A stretch of 64,000 nucleotides of DNA from an uncultured Kiloniellaceae bacterium. GTDB lineage: Bacteria; Pseudomonadota; Alphaproteobacteria; Kiloniellales; Kiloniellaceae. Shown piece by piece: positions 36,491 to 45,363 of the stretch. The notes under the pieces were generated by a model, which worked only from the letters and a program-made list of their open reading frames with translations, was not told the origin of the DNA and made no database searches. Location: contig CANLSF010000009.1 of the NCBI GenBank assembly GCA_947493695.1, positions 118,048 to 182,047 of the forward strand, in the 5' to 3' direction. Both the position numbers and the translations under genes were made by a program. Positions within the stretch are counted from its first letter, which is position 1, and each line of letters starts with the position of its first letter.

Positions 36491-36509
36491 GATAATGCGA
36501 GTCAATCTC
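36491..36509 (-). promoter_or_regulatory. Fur-like iron box
   Basis: The 19-bp plus-strand segment GATAATGCGAGTCAATCTC matches the classic Fur consensus at about 13 of 19 positions, including the full GATAATG arm. It lies 52 bp upstream of the haem monooxygenase start, in an AT-rich promoter. Alphaproteobacteria may use Fur, Mur, Irr or RirA, so the cognate protein is not certain. Confidence 0.5.
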
Positions 36510-36733
36510 ATTTAATACAAACTCTATCACAGGCAACCTGGAACCGCCGGGGCATCAAAGACTGCGGTATCTTCGATTACTTTGCTTGAGTCCCATCCGC
36601 GTGCTTAAGACCCTCAAGATACGGCGATGCGGATGTACGAAAACTCACTCGTTTCGGTTGACTCAAACTGAACATGACACCTGAAGCAAGTCTGGGGTAA
36701 GTATCGCCATTATCTCATTTGAGAAAGAACCCT

Positions 36734-37063
36734 ATGACTGGATTTGTGGTTTTCCACTACAACATTATTGATCGATCCAGAATTGACGAGCTGGGTCCGC
36801 TCTCAATGCCCATAGCAGAGAAGTATGGTGCTGAAATTCTTGTCGCGAGCCCGGTCAAGCCGCTCGAAGGCAAAACCTACTCTCACATGGTCATTTACCG
36901 GCTTGAAAGTTTCGAGGCGGCTTTGAACTTCTATCACTGCGATGAAATGAAAGAGCTTTCAAAGCTCCGAGACCAGATCATCCAGGGAATTTCTATGGTT
37001 CTACCGGGGCATTCCGAAACCGATGCGGTCGTAAAATCCGGTTACTTTTCGCAACCTCTTTGA
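36734..37063 (+). CDS. DUF1330 family protein
   Basis: A 109-residue small dimeric-barrel protein from the ATG at 36734, with a GAGAAAG site. The frame starts 15 bp earlier at a TTG, but the ATG is preferred. The pattern FVVFHYNIIDRSRIDELGPL, AEILVASPVKPLEG and LESFEAALNFYHCDEMKELS matches DUF1330. Function is unknown. The gene stands alone and converges with the nag operon 4 bp after its stop. Confidence 0.75.
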   Translation: MTGFVVFHYNIIDRSRIDELGPLSMPIAEKYGAEILVASPVKPLEGKTYSHMVIYRLESFEAALNFYHCDEMKELSKLRDQIIQGISMVLPGHSETDAVVKSGYFSQPL

Positions 37064-37067
37064 GAGC

Positions 37068-38237
37068 TTATCCCTCCGCGCTCTCACCATCAATCCAGGT
37101 GCGCTTGACCCGCCAGTCATCGTCGAGCAACACAAGATCGGCGCGATATCCCGGCCGGAGCGCGCCGAGACGGCCCTCCAGCCCCAGAAACTGAGCCGGA
37201 TAGAGCGATGCCATCCGGAGCGCTTCGGCGGGTGGCAGCGCAAGCTCGTCAATGGCGAAGCGCACCGCTTGCGCCATATCCAGGTCGGATCCGGCCAGCG
37301 TCCCATCTTCCAATGTCACCTGCCCGTCTTTGCGCAGAACCCGGCGTCCGTTCAGGATGAAATGATCCTCCGCGCAGCCGGCTGTCGGCATCGCATCGGT
37401 CACCAGATAGAGACGACCCGGTCCCGCCTTGGCCCGCAAAGCCGCGCGCAGCACCGCGGGATGTACGTGATGCCCATCGGCGATGATCCCGCACCAGAGT
37501 TCTCCCCGATCAAGCGCGCCACCGACCATACCAGGCGCCCGGTGGCTCAAGGGGCTCATGGCATTGAACAGATGCGTCACACCGCGCGCGCCGGCATCGA
37601 CCGCTGCGCAGACGGTATCGTAGTCCGCGTCGGAGTGGCCCAGGCTGACCGTGACGCCACCTTCGACAAGACGTCGGATCAGGCGCGGCTCCACCTGATC
37701 AGGCGCGACGGTGACCAGCAGAGTTTCGAGACCCGTGGAGAGAAGCTGTTCGACATCCGCGTCGGCCATCTTTCTGATCAGGCCTTCACTATGCGCACCC
37801 TTTCGGCTTGGGGCCAGAAAAGGTCCTTCAAGGTGCAGGCCGATGACCCCGGGCGCAGCCCCCGTCATCTCCGCTTCACGCACGGCGGCAATGGCTCGTG
37901 CCGTCACATCCGGCTCGTCAGTGATCAGGGTCGGTAACAGGCCGGTGGTACCGTAACGCCGATGGGTCCGCGCGATTGCCGCTGCCCCCTCAAGATCCGG
38001 CTCGTCGTTAAACAGAACCCCTCCCCCGCCGTTGACCTGCGCATCGATGAAGCCGGGCGCAAGAACCCCACCTCCGAGATCCTCGGTGACACTATCGGGA
38101 TCAAGAGACTCAGCCGGAACGACGGACGCAATCCGTCCACCCTCGAGCACCACGGCGTGATCCTTAAGAAAGCGCTCACCATCAAAAAGCCGCGCGCCCC
38201 GCAGAATCCCCGTCTTCGCCACAGCGGCCTCGGCCAT
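37068..38237 (-). CDS. nagA: N-acetylglucosamine-6-phosphate deacetylase
   Basis: NagA removes the acetyl group from GlcNAc-6-phosphate to give glucosamine-6-phosphate. The 389-residue amidohydrolase shows GGGVLAPGFIDAQVNGGGG (about residues 51-70) near the first metal region, the HLEGPFLAPSRKGAH core, SLGHSDA and GVTHLFNAMSPLSHRAPG, and the catalytic aspartate in LVTDAMPTAG. Its ATG overlaps the nagB(II) stop in a TAATG, so the two are translationally coupled. It ends the leftward amino-sugar operon. Confidence 0.95.
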   Translation of the reverse strand: MAEAAVAKTGILRGARLFDGERFLKDHAVVLEGGRIASVVPAESLDPDSVTEDLGGGVLAPGFIDAQVNGGGGVLFNDEPDLEGAAAIARTHRRYGTTGLLPTLITDEPDVTARAIAAVREAEMTGAAPGVIGLHLEGPFLAPSRKGAHSEGLIRKMADADVEQLLSTGLETLLVTVAPDQVEPRLIRRLVEGGVTVSLGHSDADYDTVCAAVDAGARGVTHLFNAMSPLSHRAPGMVGGALDRGELWCGIIADGHHVHPAVLRAALRAKAGPGRLYLVTDAMPTAGCAEDHFILNGRRVLRKDGQVTLEDGTLAGSDLDMAQAVRFAIDELALPPAEALRMASLYPAQFLGLEGRLGALRPGYRADLVLLDDDWRVKRTWIDGESAEG

Positions 38238-39271
38238 TAAAGGGTCTCCGTTACTTTCTTGAGGTTGGTAGGATTGTCGGGGTCGAAACCGCGCCGTCGC
38301 GCCAGCGCTTCGATCAGCCGATAGGACGACAGGCAGGCCGAAATCGGGTCCGTCAGCATATGACCGGTGGTTGCCATGGGTAAATGGCCTTTCTCCGCGG
38401 CGCTCTCGCTCTGCCCGGCCACAAAAACCTCGGCGCCCGTCCTGCGCAGACGTTCAAGCACGGACGCCATCGCGTCCTGTGACGCATCGGGCGGATTGAA
38501 TGCGAAGATCCGAAAGCCCGCACGCACAAGCGACAGGGGACCATGCATGACCTCCGCAGCGCTGAAGGCCTCGGCATGCAGCGACATAGTCTCCTTAAAC
38601 TTCAGGGCCGTCTCCTGCGCGATGGGATAGCTCGGCCCCCGCCCCAGGACAAAAAGCGAGTCGGCGGCAACCAGCGGCTCCAACGCTTGCGTCCAGTCCT
38701 GCGCGCAAGCCTCCGCAAGACGCGCGGGCAACGCTTCAAGCGCGTCTTGCAAAGCCTGATCTTCGGACCAGGCCGCAATTATGGCCGCAACAGCGACCGT
38801 CGAGGCGACGAAGCTTTTGGTTGCTGCAACGCTCTTCTCCGGCCCCGCATGCATAGGCACTACAATGTCCGCTTCATCCGCCAGCGGTGAATCGCTCTGG
38901 TTCACCACAGCAATGGTCAGAGCCCCCGCTCGCTTGGCCGCCGCCTGCAGTGCAACGATATCGGGGCTCTGGCCTGACTGAGAGATCGAGAGCAAAACAC
39001 CCCCCTCGAGACGCAGCGGCGCATTGTAGATCGACGCAACCGACGGTCCCACGGAGGCGACCGGAATCCCCAGCGCAATCTCGAGGCCATACTTGAAGAA
39101 ACCGGCGGCGTGATCCGACGACCCGCGCGCACAGGTCACAACCACGGCCGGGTCTCGCTCCCGCAAGCGGCGGCCGAGTTCTTCAAAGCGGTCGCGCTCC
39201 TCGTCCAGAAGTCGGGCGACCGCGTCCGGTGCCTGGGCAATCTCGCGCGCCATATCAGTTTCAGGGAGCAT
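38237..39271 (-). CDS. nagB-II: Glucosamine-6-phosphate deaminase, SIS-domain type (NagB-II)
   Basis: About 344 residues with two SIS domains, resembling the isomerase half of GlmS without the glutaminase part. The ribose-phosphate-type loop CARGSSDHAAG lies near residue 47, SISQSGQSPDIV near 97, GRGPSYPIAQETALKFKE in the second domain, and the catalytic HAEAFSAAEVMHGPLSL segment near 233. The ending NPTNLKKVTETL is GlmS-like. It deaminates glucosamine-6-phosphate to fructose-6-phosphate. It starts inside the gntR stop (TGATG) and ends inside the nagA start. Confidence 0.88.
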   Translation of the reverse strand: MLPETDMAREIAQAPDAVARLLDEERDRFEELGRRLRERDPAVVVTCARGSSDHAAGFFKYGLEIALGIPVASVGPSVASIYNAPLRLEGGVLLSISQSGQSPDIVALQAAAKRAGALTIAVVNQSDSPLADEADIVVPMHAGPEKSVAATKSFVASTVAVAAIIAAWSEDQALQDALEALPARLAEACAQDWTQALEPLVAADSLFVLGRGPSYPIAQETALKFKETMSLHAEAFSAAEVMHGPLSLVRAGFRIFAFNPPDASQDAMASVLERLRRTGAEVFVAGQSESAAEKGHLPMATTGHMLTDPISACLSSYRLIEALARRRGFDPDNPTNLKKVTETL

Positions 39272-40041
39272 CACGTTTCACCACCGCCCGTCATCGCAAG
39301 CTCCGCAACGAAATCATAGGCGTCGCTGCGATAGAAGGAACGGGTGAATTCCACCACACTCCCATCCGCCAGATAGGAAACACGCTCGGTACGCAGGGCC
39401 GCCGTTCCCGGCTCGACACCCAGGCGCTCGGCATCGAGTGTCTCCAGATTCACGGCGCTGAAGCGCTGCAGCGCGCGGGTCGGCCGTAACCTGGCTTCGT
39501 CCAGAACCCGATAGAGAGACTGATCGACCGAGCCCGGGTCAGGCAGATAACGGGCCGGTACGACCGCCAGCTCAATCGCCATGGGCACGCCATCCGCAAG
39601 GCGCAGCCGATGCAGGCGGGTGACCTTCTCACCGGTCGAAAGGCCGAACACCATCGCCTCCTCGGTTGATGGATGCCCTGAAGAGCGTTCCAGCCAGACA
39701 AAGCCGGGCGTAAGTCCCCGCGCCGCCATGTCCTCGCTGAAGGAGGTCAGACGCGACAGGCGCTGCTCAACGTGATGCGGCGGCTTTGAGACGAAAGTGC
39801 CCGAGCCGCGCCGCTGCGTGAGAATTCCGTCATCGACCAGCCCGCTAATCGCCTTGCGAACCGTCACCCGCGAGACGCCGAGTGAGGTTGCAATTTCCCG
39901 CTCCGCCGGCAGAGCCTGCTGCGGCTTGAGCACACCGCCCGTCACGGCATCCTGGATCATGGCCTGCAGGCGGAGATAAAGCGGTGTCGGGTCGTCGCCG
40001 CTCAAACGGCCCTGATCGAATATCTCGCTGAGTGCGTTCAT
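39271..40041 (-). CDS. nagR: GntR/HutC-family regulator (NagR-like)
   Basis: A 256-residue regulator from the ATG at 40041. The GntR winged helix occupies about 18-80 (LYLRLQAMIQDAVTGGVLKP, AEREIATSLGVSRVTVRKAI, QRRGSGTFV). A UTRA ligand domain follows (about 95-245), with a typical VEFTRSFYRSDAYDFVAEL end. NagR/DasR relatives sense glucosamine-6-phosphate or GlcNAc-6-phosphate. The gene lies inside the nag operon, one base after nagK, so it probably autoregulates. The TGGTATT repeats in the divergent promoter region are candidate sites. Confidence 0.85.
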   Translation of the reverse strand: MNALSEIFDQGRLSGDDPTPLYLRLQAMIQDAVTGGVLKPQQALPAEREIATSLGVSRVTVRKAISGLVDDGILTQRRGSGTFVSKPPHHVEQRLSRLTSFSEDMAARGLTPGFVWLERSSGHPSTEEAMVFGLSTGEKVTRLHRLRLADGVPMAIELAVVPARYLPDPGSVDQSLYRVLDEARLRPTRALQRFSAVNLETLDAERLGVEPGTAALRTERVSYLADGSVVEFTRSFYRSDAYDFVAELAMTGGGET

Positions 40042-40042
40042 A

Positions 40043-40933
40043 TCACTTCCCGCTTGCGTCGGCAGTCGAAGCTTCTTTTGCCGCCAGACGCGCCATAATA
40101 ATCGCGCCTCCCATGGCATCGGTCCGCGCCGCGACGAGCAGCTCTTTTACCGGCCTGGAAAGCAGCGGCCCGTAAACCTCTGACAATCCACCCAGCAGAC
40201 AGATCCGTTGCGCGCCGAGTTCGGAGAGGGCATGCAACAGCTCTTCAACATCCTTGAGCGAGTCTGCGAGGATCTTTTCACCAACGGCGTCGCCCCGCTG
40301 AGCGGCTGCGACCACCATGGGGGCGAAGGCAGCATAATCCCTGGGTAGAGCGGTCTCGGACCAGGCCACCAAGGCCTCGGGATCAGATCCGAAGCGCGCC
40401 ATAACCCGCTCGGTCAGAGGACTGGGCGGGCGAATCATCTCGTGGCAAAGCAAAGCCGTCCGAATCAGACTCCGACCCATCAGGGCGCCGCTGCCGCTAT
40501 CCGACAGTGCAAACCCCCAACCGCCAAGCGTCATCTTCCGCTTACCGATCTTGGCGTAACCCGCCGAACCGGTCCCAACGATCAGAATCGCACCATCGTC
40601 CGGATAATGCGCGCCGATCCAGGCGGCATAAGCATCGGAGTCCAGACTTGTCTTGCGAAAGGGAAAGGGCATGGCGGACAGGGCGCTGCGAAGCTCTTTG
40701 ATATTTGCGCCTGCAATGCCGCAACCGGCTGTGCAATCGGCGTATATTCCTGTGTCCAGACCCGCGCTGCGTACGGCTGCGTCCGCCGATGCCATAATAG
40801 CCTTGAAGGAGTTCTCAACCCCGGCCGTCACATTCGCCGTATCGGACAGGCCTTCGCCGAGAACCTGCCCGTCCCCGGAGACCAGGCGCGCCCGGCACTT
40901 GGTACCGCCGCCATCCACTCCCAAAAAATACAT
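40043..40933 (-). CDS. nagK: N-acetylglucosamine kinase, BadF/BadG/BcrA/BcrD ATPase family
   Basis: A 296-residue ASKHA-fold kinase. The first phosphate loop is MYFLGVDGGGTKCRARLVSG, the second is VGTGSAGYAKIGKR (about 123-136), and the adenosine motif lies near CLLGGLSEVYGPLL. It probably phosphorylates cytosolic GlcNAc (or glucosamine) to the 6-phosphate, feeding NagA and NagB-II. It is the first gene of the leftward operon, and the importer in the rightward operon would supply its substrate. Confidence 0.85.
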   Translation of the reverse strand: MYFLGVDGGGTKCRARLVSGDGQVLGEGLSDTANVTAGVENSFKAIMASADAAVRSAGLDTGIYADCTAGCGIAGANIKELRSALSAMPFPFRKTSLDSDAYAAWIGAHYPDDGAILIVGTGSAGYAKIGKRKMTLGGWGFALSDSGSGALMGRSLIRTALLCHEMIRPPSPLTERVMARFGSDPEALVAWSETALPRDYAAFAPMVVAAAQRGDAVGEKILADSLKDVEELLHALSELGAQRICLLGGLSEVYGPLLSRPVKELLVAARTDAMGGAIIMARLAAKEASTADASGK

Positions 40934-41214
40934 ATCAGCTGCGTCCTACTCTGACTCCGATTTCTTATAATACCAAATGCAGTCCACTTGCAATTCCCTA
41001 TGTTTCAATATTTCAGCATCATATCGTAAAATTCTCTCTAAAAATATTAATTTTATTATTATATAACAATATATTACGTGAAAATATATTTATCAAAATT
41101 CCGACATCGAATCTTGCAACTTTTGCAGCTGGACAAATGGTATTATTTTGGTATTGTTTCTGGTAAGATTTTGTTAAGCATGTTCGAGTAAGAACAGTTT
41201 TCGGGGGAAAGCAC
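40934..41214. promoter_or_regulatory. Divergent nagK/murQ promoter with TGGTATT repeats
   Basis: This 281-bp gap is strongly AT-rich at 41000-41130. TGGTATT occurs at 41138-41144 and again at 41149-41155 (11 bp apart, one helical turn). The inverted copy ATAATACCA occurs at 40967-40975, matching TGGTATTAT at 41138-41146. One repeat lies near each divergent gene. They are candidate sites for the GntR-type regulator in the operon and would allow it to control both arms. No gene is seen in the gap. Confidence 0.45.
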
Positions 41215-42135
41215 ATGCCGGTGCGGCGGACAGAACAGGTAAGCGAGCGTTATCGCGGGCTCGACACCTGGCAGGACGACGCCATTCTGACGGCGATGCT
41301 CCAAGGCCAGACCAACGCCGTCGCCGCCGTTCAGCGCGCCCTGCCTACCCTCTCCACTGCTGCACACGATATCGTCGAGCGCTATGAAGCCGGTGGGCGA
41401 TTGATTTACGCCGGGGCCGGCAGTTCGGGTGTTATTGCACGCCTGGATGCGCTCGAACTACCGGGCACCTACGGTATTCCAAACGACCGGATCGTCACCC
41501 TGATTGCCGGTGGCGAAGAATCGCTGCGCAGCTTGAACAGCGGTGCCGAGGATGATCGGGAAGAAGCGCGCCGGGCAACCGAGCCGCTCCAGCTCACGGC
41601 AAACGACTCTGTTATCGGCATTTCCGCCAGCGGCTCGACTCCCTACGTTCTTGCGGTGATGGAGGGCGCCAGAGCCGCCTCCGCGCTCACGCTTGGCATG
41701 GCCTGCAATGCGAACACGCCCCTGCTGCAGCTCTGCGAACACAAAATCCTGCTGGACAGTGACCCCGAAGTGGTTGCCGGGTCCACACGTATGAATGCCG
41801 GCACCGCCCAGAAGTGCGCGCTCAATCTGCTCTCGACACTGGTCTCCATCCGCCTCGGTCATGTCTACGACGGGATGATGGTCAACCTGAAGGCCGACAA
41901 CAGTAAACTGAAGGAACGAGCTGCCGACATCGTCGCCCGAGCCAGCGGCATCGATGCTGCAACCGCCGGGGCCTACCTGGAGCAGACAGCAGGCGCGGTC
42001 AAACCGGCGATCCTGATGGGCGCAGGGGTGGAATCTCCGGGGGAGGCCGATACGCTGCTTTCACGCGTGAAGGGCAATGTCCGCACAGCACTGGAAGCGC
42101 ACGCGAAAGAGACCCAAGACACTGCAGTCAGCTGA
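41215..42135 (+). CDS. murQ: N-acetylmuramic acid 6-phosphate etherase
   Basis: MurQ cleaves the lactyl ether of MurNAc-6-phosphate to give GlcNAc-6-phosphate and D-lactate. The 306-residue SIS protein shows LIYAGAGSSGVIARLDALEL, the AGGEESLR region with the catalytic glutamate, SASGSTPYVLAVMEGA, and the MurQ signature DPEVVAGSTRMNAGTAQK. It opens the rightward operon with a GGGGGAAA ribosome site. It links peptidoglycan-derived MurNAc to the divergent nag genes. The MurNAc kinase (AnmK or AmgK) is not in the window. Confidence 0.95.
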   Translation: MPVRRTEQVSERYRGLDTWQDDAILTAMLQGQTNAVAAVQRALPTLSTAAHDIVERYEAGGRLIYAGAGSSGVIARLDALELPGTYGIPNDRIVTLIAGGEESLRSLNSGAEDDREEARRATEPLQLTANDSVIGISASGSTPYVLAVMEGARAASALTLGMACNANTPLLQLCEHKILLDSDPEVVAGSTRMNAGTAQKCALNLLSTLVSIRLGHVYDGMMVNLKADNSKLKERAADIVARASGIDAATAGAYLEQTAGAVKPAILMGAGVESPGEADTLLSRVKGNVRTALEAHAKETQDTAVS

Positions 42136-42192
42136 AACGGGCTCGACCGCATAAGAAGCAAACAACGTTCAGGGAAAAAAAGGAAATCAGCC

Positions 42193-43482
42193 ATGGATAA
42201 GAAGACCTGTAAAGTTGGCACGCGATTCACCGCGGGCATCACCGCAACCGCCTTCGGCGCGGCCTTTGCGCTCAGCGCCGTCTCGGCGAGTGCCGAGGAT
42301 GTGACTTTGACGATCGAGAGCTGGCGCAACGATGATCTGGAAATCTGGAACTCCAAGATCATCCCCGCCTTCGAAGCTCAGAACCCCGGCATCAAGATCC
42401 TGTTCGCACCCACCGCGCCTGCCGAATACAACGCCGCCCTGAACACCAAACTTCAGGCAGGGACAGCAGGCGATCTGATCACCTGCCGCCCCTTCGATGC
42501 CTCGCTCCAGCTTTTCGAGAAAGGCCATCTGGCGAGCGTCAACGACGTTGCAGGGATGGAAAATTTCAGCCCGGTGGCCAAGTCAGGCTGGAGCACGGAC
42601 GACGCTGCGACAACCTTCTGCGTGCCCATGGCTTCGGTCATACATGGCTTCATCTACAACAAGGACGCCTTCAAGGAAGTTGGCGTCGAGGCTCCGACGA
42701 CGGAAGCCGAATTCTTCGCAGCGCTCGACAAGATCAAGGAAGAGGGCAGCTACATTCCCATGTCCATGGGCACGGCCGATCAGTGGGAAGCCGCCACCAT
42801 GGGCTATCAGAACATTGGCCCGAACTACTGGAAGGGCGAGGAAGGCCGCCTGGCCCTGATCGCCGGTAAGCAGAAGCTCACCGATGACGCCTGGGTCGAG
42901 CCCTACCGGGTGCTCGCCAAGTGGAAAGACTATCTCGGCGACGGCTTCGAGGCACAGTCCTATCCCGACAGTCAGAACCTCTTCACTCTCGGTCGAGCAG
43001 CAGTTTATCCGGCAGGTTCATGGGAAATCAGCGGCTTTAACGTTCAGGCCGATTTCGAGCTGGGCGCTTTCCTGCCGCCGGTCAAAACCGCAGGCGACAC
43101 CTGTTATATCTCCGACCATGTCGATATCGCGCTGGGCATGAACGCCAAAGGCAAGAACACCGAAGCCGCCAAGACCTTCCTCTCCTGGGTGGCGTCAGCC
43201 GAGTTTGCAGAAATCTATGCGAACTCGCTCCCGGGTTTCTTTCCGCTCGCCAGTCATGACGTGAAGCTGGAAGACCCTCTGGCGCAGGAATTCGTCACCT
43301 GGCGCGCCAAGTGCGAATCAACCATCCGCTCGACCTATCAGATCCTCTCGCGTGGCACACCCAATCTGGAAAATAACACCTGGGTTGCCTCGGCGAACGT
43401 GATCAAGGGCAGTGACTCTCCGGAAGATGCCGCCAAGGATCTGCAGGACGGTCTTGCGAGCTGGTACAAGCCACAGCAGTAA
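42193..43482 (+). CDS. Carbohydrate ABC transporter, substrate-binding protein (family 1)
   Basis: A 429-residue periplasmic protein. A Sec signal (about 1-36, cleaved after SASA) is followed by TLTIESWRNDDLEIWNSKII and later by TLGRAAVYPAGSWEISGF, typical of family 1 sugar-binding proteins such as those for oligosaccharides. The gene directly follows murQ and precedes the two permeases, so a GlcNAc-, MurNAc- or chitooligosaccharide-type ligand is likely. The sugar cannot be read from the sequence. A 13-bp stem-loop follows the stop. Confidence 0.88.
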   Translation: MDKKTCKVGTRFTAGITATAFGAAFALSAVSASAEDVTLTIESWRNDDLEIWNSKIIPAFEAQNPGIKILFAPTAPAEYNAALNTKLQAGTAGDLITCRPFDASLQLFEKGHLASVNDVAGMENFSPVAKSGWSTDDAATTFCVPMASVIHGFIYNKDAFKEVGVEAPTTEAEFFAALDKIKEEGSYIPMSMGTADQWEAATMGYQNIGPNYWKGEEGRLALIAGKQKLTDDAWVEPYRVLAKWKDYLGDGFEAQSYPDSQNLFTLGRAAVYPAGSWEISGFNVQADFELGAFLPPVKTAGDTCYISDHVDIALGMNAKGKNTEAAKTFLSWVASAEFAEIYANSLPGFFPLASHDVKLEDPLAQEFVTWRAKCESTIRSTYQILSRGTPNLENNTWVASANVIKGSDSPEDAAKDLQDGLASWYKPQQ

Positions 43483-43491
43483 GCACAAATT

Positions 43492-43526
43492 CATCGGGTC
43501 GTGGACAATCTGCCCACGGCCCGGTG
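43492..43526 (+). promoter_or_regulatory. Stem-loop after the binding-protein gene
   Basis: CATCGGGTCGTGG (43492-43504) pairs with CCACGGCCCGGTG (43514-43526) with two G-U pairs, followed by ACGTTTT. Hairpins here commonly stabilise the binding-protein message and reduce read-through into the permeases, giving more binding protein than membrane protein. Confidence 0.55.
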
Positions 43527-43565
43527 ACGTTTTAACGCAACGACTTCTCGATCAGGGGGCGCGAC

Positions 43566-44513
43566 TTGGAAAGGCACGAAGCCGGGGGTAAGCAAGAAGC
43601 CCTGCGCAAGCCGTTTCGCTGGCACATCCTGGTGTTTCTGTTGCCTGCCGCGACAGTGTACACGCTGGTGATGATCTATCCTCTGGCGGAGACCCTGCGT
43701 CTGTCTCTCTTTCGGGAGGTCGACAACAGCCCGATCTTTGTCGGCCTCGCGAACTTTGCCGATCTCTTTTTCGACTCCCGCTGGTCCGATCAGTTCTGGA
43801 ACGCGCTCTGGAACAACATCTACTTTTTCATCGTTAATATGCTGGTGCAGAACCCCATCGGGATCGCGCTGGCCGCCCTGCTCAGCATTCCACGCCTGCG
43901 GGGCCGCAGCTTTTACCGCACGGCAATTTTCCTGCCGACACTTCTCTCCTTCGTCATTGTCGGCTTCGGCTGGAAGCTGATCTTGAGTCCGCTCTGGGGC
44001 GTCGCGCCGACCTTGCTGGATTTCGTCGGCCTGAAGTTTCTCTTCGCTCCCTGGCTGGGTAAGGAAGCCTATGCCCTGACCACTGTCGCCCTGGTCTCGG
44101 TCTGGCAGTTCATCGGGCTGCCCATGATCCTGATTTATGCGGCACTTCTTTCCATCCCCGAAGAGTTGATGGAAGCCGCCGAATGCGACGGCGTCACCGG
44201 CTTCGCCCAGTTCTGGAAGATCAAGCTACCACTTATCCTGCCGACCATCGGGATTATCTCGATCCTGACCTTCGTCGGAAACTTCAATGCGTTCGATCTG
44301 ATCTACACCATGCAAGGGGCGCTGGCCGGACCGAATTTCTCGACCGACCTTCTGGGCACCCTGCTCTATCGCACCTTCTTCGGACACCAGCTGCAACTGG
44401 GCGATCCGCACATGGGCGCCACGGTCGCGACCATGATGTTCCTGATTATCCTGAGCGGTGTCGCGCTCTACCTCTTCGTCATTCAGCGGCGCATCACGCG
44501 CTATCAGATGTAG
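43566..44513 (+). CDS. Sugar ABC transporter permease (MalF/UgpA type)
   Basis: A 315-residue inner-membrane protein with about six membrane helices and TTG start at 43566, preceded by AGGGGG. The cytoplasmic coupling (EAA) loop is EELMEAAECDGVTGFAQFWK (about 199-218). It forms the translocation channel with the following permease and uses the operon ATPase. Confidence 0.9.
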   Translation: MERHEAGGKQEALRKPFRWHILVFLLPAATVYTLVMIYPLAETLRLSLFREVDNSPIFVGLANFADLFFDSRWSDQFWNALWNNIYFFIVNMLVQNPIGIALAALLSIPRLRGRSFYRTAIFLPTLLSFVIVGFGWKLILSPLWGVAPTLLDFVGLKFLFAPWLGKEAYALTTVALVSVWQFIGLPMILIYAALLSIPEELMEAAECDGVTGFAQFWKIKLPLILPTIGIISILTFVGNFNAFDLIYTMQGALAGPNFSTDLLGTLLYRTFFGHQLQLGDPHMGATVATMMFLIILSGVALYLFVIQRRITRYQM

Positions 44514-44523
44514 GCGGGGGATC

Positions 44524-45363
44524 ATGAGAATTTCCAACCGCTCCCTCACCCGCTCCGCATTGGTCCACTTGATTTTGGGTGGCTACACCATCATCGCGCT
44601 CTTTCCGGTGATCCTGATCGCGATCAACTCCTTCAAATCGCGCAAGGCCATCTTCCGCTCGCCACTCTCGTTTCCCGATACCGATAGCTTCAGTCTGATT
44701 GGTTATGAGACCGTTCTCAAACAAGGCGACTTCTTCGGCTACTTCCTGAACAGCCTGAGCGTGACTTTGGTCTCGTTGTTTTTCGTTCTGTTGTTCGGTG
44801 CCATGGCAGCCTTCGCCCTGTCGGAATACCGCTTCCGCGGCAACACACTGACCGGTCTCTATCTGGCGCTGGGCATCATGATCCCGATCCGCCTGGGCAC
44901 GGTGGCCATCCTGCAGATGATGGCCGATTTGCAGCTGGTGAATACACTCTGGTCCCTGATCCTGGTCTACACAGCACAGGGTCTGCCGCTGGCGATCTTT
45001 ATCCTGTCGGAGTTCATGCGGCAGATCTCGGACGATCTTAAAAACGCCGGGCGGATCGATGGCCTGAGCGAGTACGTAATCTTCTATCGCCTCGTCCTGC
45101 CGCTGGTGCGCCCGGCCTTGGCCACGGTCGCGGTCTTCACCATGATCCCGATCTGGAACGACCTTTGGTTCCCCCTGATCCTGGCGCCCGGCGAGGAGAC
45201 GAAGACCATAACGCTCGGCGCCCAGGTCTTCATCGGTCAGTTCGTCACCAACTGGAATGCGGTGCTGGCCGCTCTCACGCTGGCCATCGTTCCGGTGCTC
45301 ATTCTCTACGTCATTTTCTCCCGGCAGCTCATTGCCGGCATCACCTCGGGAGCCGTCAAGTGA
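44524..45363 (+). CDS. Sugar ABC transporter permease (MalG/UgpE type)
   Basis: A 279-residue permease from the ATG at 44524, with GGCGGGGG before it. The longer frame starting at 44458 overlaps the previous gene and is rejected. Six membrane helices are predicted and the EAA loop is DDLKNAGRIDGLSEYVIFYR (about 174-193). It ends in a GTGA overlap with the oxidoreductase start, so the two are translationally coupled. Confidence 0.9.
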   Translation: MRISNRSLTRSALVHLILGGYTIIALFPVILIAINSFKSRKAIFRSPLSFPDTDSFSLIGYETVLKQGDFFGYFLNSLSVTLVSLFFVLLFGAMAAFALSEYRFRGNTLTGLYLALGIMIPIRLGTVAILQMMADLQLVNTLWSLILVYTAQGLPLAIFILSEFMRQISDDLKNAGRIDGLSEYVIFYRLVLPLVRPALATVAVFTMIPIWNDLWFPLILAPGEETKTITLGAQVFIGQFVTNWNAVLAALTLAIVPVLILYVIFSRQLIAGITSGAVK

